From positions 105,620 through 169,619 of the forward strand of contig JAPLDH010000045.1 in NCBI GenBank assembly GCA_026391355.1: a DNA stretch of 64,000 bases. Reading direction: 5' to 3'. The translations under genes and the position numbers were made by a program. Origin of the DNA: Bacteroidota bacterium. Lineage in GTDB: Bacteria > Bacteroidota > Bacteroidia > Bacteroidales > FEN-979. A model generated the notes under the pieces. That model was given only the letters and a program-made list of their open reading frames with translations. It made no database searches and had not been told where the DNA came from. Positions 26,988-33,261 of this stretch are shown piece by piece (position 1 is the stretch's first letter; every line of letters starts with the position of its first letter).

Positions 26988-29279
26988 ATGCAAGGAAAAC
27001 AACTCAGGCAATTAGAATCCGAACTCTGGCGGGCCGCCGACCAACTCAGGGCAAACAGCAAACTGACTGCTTCGGAATATTCAATGCCCGTTCTGGGTCT
27101 TATCTTTTTGCGGCATGCATATAACCGGTTTCTGAAAGTTAAAGTCGAAGTTGAGAAAGACATTCCGGTTCATCCTCAAAGAGGAAAACGACCCTTGACC
27201 AAAAAGGACTTTGAAGAGAAGAACTCGATGTTCCTGCCAGACAAGGCACAATTTGATTACCTGGTTTCGTTGCCTGAAGGCGCTGACATTGGAGATGCCA
27301 TTGACAATGCAATGAAGCTGATCGAGGATGAATACGAAAACCTCAAAGGTGTTCTCCCTAAAAACTATTCTATTTTCAGCAAAGACTTATTGAAAGAACT
27401 CCTTCGCATTTTTAACAAAGAGGTATTGCAGAAAGCTGAAGGTGACCTGTTTGGAAAGATTTACGAATATTTCCTGAATAAATTCGCCATGACAGGAGCC
27501 CAGGAAGGCGGTGAATTCTTTACGCCCATGAGCCTGGTTCAAACCATAGTAAATGTTATTGAACCTGATCATGGCATTGTTTTCGATCCTGCATGTGGTT
27601 CTGCGGGTATGTTTGTACAAACTGGATATTTCATTGAAAGCGAGGGGTTACAACCTGCAGAGAAAGTCACTTTTTATGGCCAGGAAAAAGCAGAGTTGAA
27701 TACCAAATTATCCAAAATGAATCTTACCGTTCATGGTTTGGAAGGAAATATTTTGGAGGGGAATACCTTTTACGAAGACAAACATAACCTGCTGCACGGC
27801 TGCGATTTCGTGATGGCCAATCCCCCATTCAACGTGGATGGGGTGGATAAAGGGAAAGATTCTGTTAAGAAGGATCCTCGCCTTATGTTCGGCGATAACA
27901 AAGTGAATCTCCCGAAAAATGACAATGCCAACTACCTCTGGATACAGTATTTCTACAATTACCTGAAGCCGCCTTCGCTTGTTGCAGCGCCCCCTTCGAC
28001 AAGCTCAGGGGGCGCTTCGACAAGCTCAGGGGGCGCTTCGACAAGCTCAGGGGGCGCTTCGACAAGCTCAGGGGGCGCTTCGACAAGCTCAGGGGGCGCT
28101 TCGACAAGCGCAGAGCACCCTGTACAAGTTAAACCGGCGCCTGAGCCTGTCGAAGGCGCCGTCTCAGGCGGTGGCTGTGCAGGATTTGTGATGGCCTCTT
28201 CTGCCAATGATGCGGGGCACAGTGAAAAGGAGATTCGTGAAAAGCTGGTAAGAACAGGTGCCGTTGATGTAATGATGGCGATCGGAAACAACTTTTTCTA
28301 TACCCGCTCATTGCCCTGTACATTATGGTTCTTTGACAGGTCAAAGGAGCAGCTCCCCTATCCAGAAGGAGAAGGGCCGGGGGTGAGGTGGAAGGACACA
28401 GTCCTGATGCTCGATGCCAGAAAGATCTACCGGAAAGTGACCTCCAAGGTCAATGATTTCAGCCCTGAGCAGTTGCAGAACCTCATATGCATTGTCAACC
28501 TTTACAGGGGTAAGAAAGAAAAGTTTGAAACCACTGTTAAGAGGTACCTGGAAACGACCTGGGAATTGGCCGGACAAACAGCGGAAGCTACCCTCGCATT
28601 GCAAAAGCAATTTCAAATGGTGCACCGGATGGTGAATGATTTTGCCACCCAATATATAAAAGAAAATAAGGATACTTTGGCCTTTGCCGATGCTTTGGTT
28701 TTCGAGGAAACTTCAACCCTTAAAGAGCAACAGGATGAGCTCATCAGGATATCTAAGTTGGCTGCTCCTGACCTTGAAACCATTGCACTTGCCTGCAGGA
28801 ATATCCGGAAACCACAGGATAAGCTGATCAAGCAACTCCTTGACGCTATTTCAAATGCAGTGAAAGACCTGCAACTCAATAAAAACAAGGATTGGAAAGA
28901 TCTGGCCATTAAAGACCAACTCGACCAACTGAAAGCACTCCAACAGCAGCTCAGCGGCAATCCCGATGAAGAAGAACCAGGCCTTTTGCACGAAACCGAA
29001 TATTTCTGGAAACAGGCGCACTGGTTGCAAAGCAGATTCCCTGCAGGCGCATACACAGATGTGGAAGGCTTATGCAAAGTAGTGACTCTAACCGAAATTG
29101 AATCCAAAGAGTGGAGCCTCAGTCCTGGCAGATATGTGGGTGTGGACGCAGCCGTTGATGACGGGATAGATTACGAGGAAAGGCTGCGCGAAATTCATAT
29201 TGAGTTGGAGGGGTTGAATGAAGAGGCAACAAAGCTGGCTGTCCTGATAAATGAGAACATTAAAACACTGATCGGATGA
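26988..29279 (+). CDS. hsdM: Type I restriction-modification methyltransferase subunit HsdM with in-frame repeat insertions
   Basis: 763 residues. The N-terminal HsdM_N helices (LESELWRAADQLRANSKLTA, LRHAYNRFLKV) precede the N6-adenine methylase core with SAM motif FDPACGSAGMFVQTG (about 203-217) and catalytic motif ANPPF (about 277-281). Between YFYNYLK (about residue 331) and AGFVMASSANDAGHSEKEIR (from about 399), which normally follow each other with a few residues between, lie about 65 foreign residues rich in S-T-S-S-G-G-A, encoded by 21-bp tandem repeats. A second short insert (QLPYPEGEGPGVR, 28352-28390) separates FFDRSK from DTVLMLDARKIY. All inserts keep the frame. Methylation with HsdS protects host DNA. 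Whether the enzyme folds with the inserts is unknown. Confidence 0.92.
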   Translation: MQGKQLRQLESELWRAADQLRANSKLTASEYSMPVLGLIFLRHAYNRFLKVKVEVEKDIPVHPQRGKRPLTKKDFEEKNSMFLPDKAQFDYLVSLPEGADIGDAIDNAMKLIEDEYENLKGVLPKNYSIFSKDLLKELLRIFNKEVLQKAEGDLFGKIYEYFLNKFAMTGAQEGGEFFTPMSLVQTIVNVIEPDHGIVFDPACGSAGMFVQTGYFIESEGLQPAEKVTFYGQEKAELNTKLSKMNLTVHGLEGNILEGNTFYEDKHNLLHGCDFVMANPPFNVDGVDKGKDSVKKDPRLMFGDNKVNLPKNDNANYLWIQYFYNYLKPPSLVAAPPSTSSGGASTSSGGASTSSGGASTSSGGASTSSGGASTSAEHPVQVKPAPEPVEGAVSGGGCAGFVMASSANDAGHSEKEIREKLVRTGAVDVMMAIGNNFFYTRSLPCTLWFFDRSKEQLPYPEGEGPGVRWKDTVLMLDARKIYRKVTSKVNDFSPEQLQNLICIVNLYRGKKEKFETTVKRYLETTWELAGQTAEATLALQKQFQMVHRMVNDFATQYIKENKDTLAFADALVFEETSTLKEQQDELIRISKLAAPDLETIALACRNIRKPQDKLIKQLLDAISNAVKDLQLNKNKDWKDLAIKDQLDQLKALQQQLSGNPDEEEPGLLHETEYFWKQAHWLQSRFPAGAYTDVEGLCKVVTLTEIESKEWSLSPGRYVGVDAAVDDGIDYEERLREIHIELEGLNEEATKLAVLINENIKTLIG
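27990..28160. repeat. 21-bp TTCGACAAGCTCAGGG tandem repeats plus inverted copy inside hsdM
   Basis: Six copies of GGCGCTTCGACAAGCTCAGG(G), the first partial and the last degenerate, run from 27990 to about 28115 with a 21-base period. An inverted copy, GCGCCTGAGCCTGTCGAAGG, sits at 28137-28156 after a 20-base spacer, so the block is a large imperfect palindrome. This CTTCGACAAGCTCAGG / CCTGAGC.TGTCGAAG motif is, to my knowledge, a widespread bacterial intergenic repeat. Because 21 is a multiple of 3, copy-number change keeps hsdM in frame. Confidence 0.92.
28352..28390. repeat. GAAGGGCCGGGGGTGAGGT element inside hsdM
   Basis: GCTCCCCTATCCAGAAGGAG continuing into AAGGGCCGGGGGTGAGGTGG matches the general form of a common GC-rich intergenic repeat (GGAGAAGGGCCGGGGGTGAGG type). 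It encodes 13 residues that do not fit HsdM and interrupts an otherwise conserved junction. Confidence 0.6.
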
Positions 29280-30154
29280 CAGAGTCAAATCGAATTGAGT
29301 TAAAAGCAAAACTGACCGATTCAATCGAAAAAGAGGTGATAGCTTTTCTTAACAGCCATGAAGGGGGTATTATTTACATTGGAATTGATGACAAGGGAAA
29401 AAGCCTGGGAGTGGAAAACAGTGATGAGGTACAACTTAAAATTAAAGACAGGTTAAAACACAATATTCAGCCCTCCTGTTTGGGTTTGTTTGATATTGTT
29501 GAAGAACAATACATTAATAAAAATATTTTAAAGATTATCATTGCCAGTGGACCCGAGAAACCCTATTATCTGAAGAAACAAGGAATGTCAGAAAAGGGTT
29601 GCTTCATCCGCGTAGGTACAGCGGCTGAACCAATGACTGTGCGGTTGATCGAGAGTCTTTTTGCGAAAAGAACACGAAATTCCATAGGAAGAATTAAATC
29701 AAATCAACAAAACCTGAAATTTGAACAACTTGGATCTGGCATTCCCCGCATACTCCGATCATATCCAAAAGAAAGCTTTCAATTCTCTGAGAACTTTCTC
29801 AGAATGACATTTAATAATGAATGGAATTTATCGGAAGAAGAGTTTGAAATTATCCCCCATGATGACCCCCATGATGACCCCCATGATACCCCCCATGATT
29901 GGAAAGAACTCTCGAATAGCTTAAAGATCCTGCTTGAAGTCTTGACAGGAGAGATGACAAGAAAAGAAATTCAGGACCGACTAGGATTAAAGGACAGAAA
30001 AAATTTCAGAACCTTGTATTTGCAACCAGCCATTGAATTGGAGATTGTTGAGCCTGCGGGAACCTATAATCCAAAAGACAGAACCCAAAAGTACAGGCTT
30101 ACTGACCATGGAAAAACCTTGTTGAAACAACTTAAAAATGAGAGTGTACGATGA
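29276..30154 (+). CDS. AlbA_2 (schlafen-like) DNA-binding protein with internal deletion
   Basis: 292 residues, start overlapping the hsdM stop (ATGA). Residues 3-130 form an AlbA_2 domain (NRIELKAKLTDSIEKEVIAF, LNSHEGGIIYIGIDDKG, GCFIRVGTAAEPM), as in the RecG-like ATP-binding proteins often found in type I restriction operons. The sequence then jumps from RTRNSIGRIKSNQQNLKFEQ to GSGIPRILRSYPKESFQF, the end of the HATPase_c_4 domain, so about 150-200 residues found in full-length relatives are missing in frame. The linker has HDDP repeats (12-bp units near 29860-29900), then a winged-helix end (LTGEMTRKEIQDRLGL). Role in the operon is unclear; possibly regulatory. Confidence 0.8.
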   Translation: MTESNRIELKAKLTDSIEKEVIAFLNSHEGGIIYIGIDDKGKSLGVENSDEVQLKIKDRLKHNIQPSCLGLFDIVEEQYINKNILKIIIASGPEKPYYLKKQGMSEKGCFIRVGTAAEPMTVRLIESLFAKRTRNSIGRIKSNQQNLKFEQLGSGIPRILRSYPKESFQFSENFLRMTFNNEWNLSEEEFEIIPHDDPHDDPHDTPHDWKELSNSLKILLEVLTGEMTRKEIQDRLGLKDRKNFRTLYLQPAIELEIVEPAGTYNPKDRTQKYRLTDHGKTLLKQLKNESVR

Positions 30155-30326
30155 AATGAAACAGAGAATGCCAAACTACCTTCCAATTTCGCCAATGACC
30201 GTGGCGGAATTGGAAAACCAGGCAATTTTGCCACCATCGGTGGTAAAAACAGAGGAGCAATCAATTTTGCAACCTCCCGTTGCGAAATCTCTTGATGCAA
30301 TTGTGCAACTACCTGTTGCGCAATAG
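30138..30326 (+). CDS. Small ORF with PPSVVK/QPPVAK/QLPVAQ repeats
   Basis: 62 residues overlapping the preceding gene end by 17 bases. The C-terminal part repeats a short module: ILPPSVVKTEEQ, ILQPPVAKSLDA, IVQLPVAQ. Similar strings precede the nuclease part of some DUF1016/YhcG PDDEXK proteins in Bacteroidota restriction operons, where L-P-V-A-Q is followed by I-P-W-G-H; here a stop follows LPVAQ. It could be a leftover of such a gene or a short expressed peptide. No independent evidence of translation. Confidence 0.35.
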   Translation: MRVYDEMKQRMPNYLPISPMTVAELENQAILPPSVVKTEEQSILQPPVAKSLDAIVQLPVAQ

Positions 30327-30348
30327 CAAATGACCAGATAATCTGAAA

Positions 30349-30651
30349 ATGATGGAAAAGCAGATTAAAGAGTTGATTTTTTTACAACAACATTTGGCAA
30401 AACAAGCTTTATCGGAATATTCCGGTTTGGTTGACCATATTATCATAGCTCAATCAACTGATCAAAACTATATTGAGCACACGCTCGATGGCATGCTTGA
30501 TTTTTGCTTCGATGCTGATATGCTGCTCTTGTTTAAAAAATTGTGTCGTTATTATTTCACCATTAACCCGCAAGCCACGGCTTTTTATATCAACCATTAC
30601 CGTGAGATGTGGGACAGTGATTCTATTGACAATAAAGAGATGGCGATATGA
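30349..30651 (+). CDS. Small hypothetical protein between hsdM and hsdS
   Basis: 100 residues, predicted largely helical (IKELIFLQQHLAKQALSEYS, DADMLLLFKKLCRYYFTIN, FYINHYREMWDSDS). Its stop overlaps the hsdS ATG (ATGA), so it is translationally coupled to hsdS. No known domain recognised. Its place suggests an accessory or regulatory partner of the specificity subunit. Confidence 0.6.
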   Translation: MMEKQIKELIFLQQHLAKQALSEYSGLVDHIIIAQSTDQNYIEHTLDGMLDFCFDADMLLLFKKLCRYYFTINPQATAFYINHYREMWDSDSIDNKEMAI

Positions 30652-31781
30652 ATTGGGAGACTGTTGAAATAGGTCAGCTTGGTGAAGTGATTACAGGGAA
30701 TACACCGCCCAGAAAAAGTCCAGAGCTTTATGGTGATTATATTCCTTTTATCAAGCCAACCGATATGGAAATTGATAGAAGATATACTCCTGATCCCGAA
30801 GAACGTTATTCCGAACTTGGATTTGAAAAATTCAGAAAATCATTAGTACCCAAAGGTGCAACCTGTGTAGTTACAATTGGAAGTATTGGCAAGAAAATGA
30901 CTCAAGCATTTACTGATTGTTTTATCAATCAGGCTGTTAATGCAGTGATTCCAAATGAGAATTATGATAATGATTTCATTTACTATCTTCTAAAAAACAA
31001 TCTTGATAAAGTAAAAGGACTTGATTCCGGAACTTCCTCTGGCAGAGAGAATGTGTCTAAATCAGCCTTTTCAAGTATAGAAGTCAAAGTAATCAAGCAT
31101 CTCCTTACCCAACGCCGCATCGCATCCATTTTATCTGCTTATGATGATTTGATAGAAAACAATTTGAAGCGGATAAAATTGTTGGAGGAGAAGGCGTTTA
31201 TGAGTTATAAGTTAATAGTGAAGAGTGAAAAGTTGGAGGAGTTTACGATTGAGGAATTGGCAAATGTCGTGATGGGGCAAAGTCCAACTTCTGATACCTA
31301 CACAGATGAAAAAGATAATTTGCCTTTTCATCAAGGAGTTACAAACTTTACAAACTACTTTGTTGAACATAAGATTTATTGTAAAGCACCAATTAAAATT
31401 GTCGAAGAGGGCGATATTCTTTTTTCAGTTAGGGCACCTGTTGGTAGAATAAATTTCACAAACGATAAAATTTGTATTGGTCGTGGTTTGTGTGCTTTCA
31501 GAAGTAAGAAAGGTTTTCAAAACTACTTCTATCATCAATTGAAAGAATTCTTTGTTACAGAGGATGTTATTGGCAATGGAGCAATTTTTAATGCTGTAAC
31601 AAAAGTTGAACTAATGAAAGTTAAACTGAAAACGCCCAGCGATAAAATCCAGTTTGAATTTGAAAAAGACGCACAAGTAATATACAATTTGATTCGAAAT
31701 CTTACAAAACAAAACACCAAACTCCGCGAGGCACGGGATATTTTATTGCCGAGGTTGATGAGTGGGGAGATAGATGTGTAA
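30648..31781 (+). CDS. hsdS: Type I restriction-modification specificity subunit HsdS
   Basis: 377 residues. Two target recognition domains: the first opens GQLGEVITGNTPPRKSPELY and the second EELANVVMGQSPTSDTYTDE; each is followed by a conserved coiled-coil region (LLTQRRIASILSAYDDLIEN and KQNTKLREARDILLPRLMSG). HsdS sets the bipartite recognition site and bridges HsdM and HsdR. After LKRIKLLEEKAF, the family usually continues into a Y-x-x-W-F-V-x-F linker; here there is MSYKLIVKSEKLEEFT, encoded by DNA resembling the AAGTTATAAGT intergenic repeat (31195-31245). This may be a short in-frame insertion or replacement. Confidence 0.92.
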   Translation: MNWETVEIGQLGEVITGNTPPRKSPELYGDYIPFIKPTDMEIDRRYTPDPEERYSELGFEKFRKSLVPKGATCVVTIGSIGKKMTQAFTDCFINQAVNAVIPNENYDNDFIYYLLKNNLDKVKGLDSGTSSGRENVSKSAFSSIEVKVIKHLLTQRRIASILSAYDDLIENNLKRIKLLEEKAFMSYKLIVKSEKLEEFTIEELANVVMGQSPTSDTYTDEKDNLPFHQGVTNFTNYFVEHKIYCKAPIKIVEEGDILFSVRAPVGRINFTNDKICIGRGLCAFRSKKGFQNYFYHQLKEFFVTEDVIGNGAIFNAVTKVELMKVKLKTPSDKIQFEFEKDAQVIYNLIRNLTKQNTKLREARDILLPRLMSGEIDV

Positions 31782-31855
31782 ATCATTGATTTAATATTAC
31801 TTAACATTAATAATAGAATATTTGAAAAATTAATTCACTCAAAAGTGAAATAAAA

Positions 31856-31888
31856 TTTGTAAAATTCAGTTATAAGTGAATATCTTTG
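31856..31888 (+). promoter_or_regulatory. Internal promoter candidate in front of the toxin-antitoxin-chaperone module
   Basis: TTTG (31856-31859 region) is followed after about 21 bases by TATCTTTG (31881-31888), the Bacteroidota -33/-7 arrangement. The -7 overlaps codons 2-5 of the first module gene as annotated from GTG at 31876, so a transcript from here would start inside that reading frame. It implies that the module has its own transcription within the restriction operon. Confidence 0.5.
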
Positions 31889-32397
31889 CAGTCAAAATAT
31901 GGGATGATGAAAGGAAACGTTGCACATTTTATACAGTGCAATGGGATGGAGCTTCGGATAATGAAACTGATAAGTTCTTTGCAAAATACGAAAATAAACC
32001 GGGTTTTGAAAAAGTTAGCCAACAATTGTTGTCATTTATATTGTTGTCCATTGGAGATGATCATGGGGCAGTTGACGCACTTTTCAACCGGTTTGAAAAT
32101 GAGGTAACCGGTTTGCTGGTGCAAGGTAAGGTCAGGTTGGGTGAATTCACATACTATTACCCCTCCTTCCCGCTAAGATTATATGCATTGAAAATCACAG
32201 AAGAAATCGTGGTACTCTTTAATGGAGGAGAAAAAGATGGCCAAACTAACCAAACCAGTAGCTTAAATGTAAAATGGACGGAAGCCTGTCAGTTTGCAAC
32301 AAGAATATTGGAAGCATTAAGGACCGGAGAATTAATGATTGGCGAGCCTCACAGAAAATTAACAGACAACATTGGCGGTGAAGAAATTATTTTATAA
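31876..32397 (+). CDS. Putative toxin of a TAC-like module
   Basis: 173 residues from a GTG at 31876; a TAA lies immediately upstream in frame and no in-frame ATG exists until near the end, so GTG is the furthest possible start. The protein is soluble, with an N-terminal strand pattern (NIFAVKIWDDERKRCTFYTV) and a core VRLGEFTYYYPSFPLRLYAL-KITEEIVVLFNGGEKDG. That core pattern resembles RelE/HigB-type toxins (L-x-E-x-R...Y-R-x-x-Y...V-L-L-H-G-F-x-K), but clear catalytic residues cannot be assigned. It is followed 11 bases later by an XRE antitoxin-like gene and then a SecB-like gene, the gene order of toxin-antitoxin-chaperone systems. Toxicity is inferred from context. Confidence 0.6.
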   Translation: MNIFAVKIWDDERKRCTFYTVQWDGASDNETDKFFAKYENKPGFEKVSQQLLSFILLSIGDDHGAVDALFNRFENEVTGLLVQGKVRLGEFTYYYPSFPLRLYALKITEEIVVLFNGGEKDGQTNQTSSLNVKWTEACQFATRILEALRTGELMIGEPHRKLTDNIGGEEIIL

Positions 32398-32408
32398 AAC
32401 AAAAGAAA

Positions 32409-32813
32409 ATGAGAAGCAAAGTTGCAGATCGTATATTAGCAAACACACCGGAAGAGGTAAAAGTCTTTGCAAGATTGTATGGTGATTTAATAGTCCGTAT
32501 CAACTCTATATTAAGTGAAAAGACCTGTACACAAAAATCGCTTGCCGGGAAATTGGAGAAGAATCCCTCCGAAATTCACAAATGGCTAAGTGGAGAACAC
32601 AACTTCACACTTCGTTCTATTGCAAAATTACAGGCCGCGTTGGGCGAGATATTGATTGAAGTACCGGCAGAGAAACCGGCTAAAATATTTCATGCACATT
32701 ATGTAAAAACCACTTACAGACTAACTGTGCTTAGACCCAATGTACAACGAAAAACAAAAGTACAAGTCTGGAAAATAACAACAACCAAAAAAGAAGTAAG
32801 CAATGTTGGATAG
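32409..32813 (+). CDS. XRE-family helix-turn-helix antitoxin/regulator
   Basis: 134 residues with an XRE HTH: CTQKSLAGKLEKNPSEIHKW followed by LSGEHNFTLRSIAKLQAAL. The C-terminal extension (about residues 85-134, AKIFHAHYVKTTYRLTVLRP and a lysine-rich tail) has the place and character of the chaperone-addiction segment of TAC antitoxins, which follows the HTH. Its end overlaps the start of the SecB-like gene by 11 bases. Expected roles: neutralise the upstream protein and repress the module promoter. Confidence 0.75.
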   Translation: MRSKVADRILANTPEEVKVFARLYGDLIVRINSILSEKTCTQKSLAGKLEKNPSEIHKWLSGEHNFTLRSIAKLQAALGEILIEVPAEKPAKIFHAHYVKTTYRLTVLRPNVQRKTKVQVWKITTTKKEVSNVG

Positions 32814-33255
32814 AAAAGAATTTGACCCTGAGCAACTTTCCATTATTGAATTCAAATTCATCAAAGACCTGATTGATACACCGGAGGCATTCATAACCGA
32901 AAAAGCTGAAGGCTATCAACTTGAAAACAGCCTTCAATTAGCCTTTAATCTGGAAGAAAAACTGGTCAAGGTTGATTTTACAGTTGAAATAACAACCGAA
33001 AGTAAAGGTTTAAATAGTAAAGAAACAAGTGGAAGTTTTCATCTGGTTTTTATTTACCGTGTGATGAACCTTGAGGAGTTAGCAAAGCCGGGTAAAAACA
33101 ATATGATAGAACTTCATCCTGATTTAGGCAATGCGCTTTCATCGGTTACTTATTCCACCTCCCGCGGAATTCTTATGACACGCATGCAAGGAACTGCTTT
33201 ACAGAATTTTATTTTACCCATCATCAATCCGAATAAACTCCTGCCTAACACTTAG
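32803..33255 (+). CDS. SecB-like chaperone
   Basis: 150 residues with the layout of SecB: an N-terminal strand with residues analogous to F-x-I-x-x-I-Y-x-K-D-L-S (SIIEFKFIKDLIDTPEAF), a central VDFTVEITTESKGLNSKE strand pair, a G-S-F-H-L-V-F-I-Y-R-V strand, and the C-terminal TYSTSRGILMTRMQGTALQN-FILPIINPNKLLP, which parallels SecB Y-x-R-x-x-I-x-x-x-T-x-R-G-x-F-P-x-L-x-L-x-P-I-N-F. In TAC systems such a chaperone stabilises an unstable antitoxin and so senses stress or phage. It overlaps the antitoxin gene and is followed after 6 bases by hsdR. The SecB call is by motif reading only. Confidence 0.65.
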   Translation: MLDRKEFDPEQLSIIEFKFIKDLIDTPEAFITEKAEGYQLENSLQLAFNLEEKLVKVDFTVEITTESKGLNSKETSGSFHLVFIYRVMNLEELAKPGKNNMIELHPDLGNALSSVTYSTSRGILMTRMQGTALQNFILPIINPNKLLPNT

Positions 33256-33261
33256 AGATTA

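Noticed and set aside
27990-28160. Phase-variable switching of hsdM by repeat slippage
   Set aside because: The unit is 21 bases, so gain or loss of units does not change the frame.
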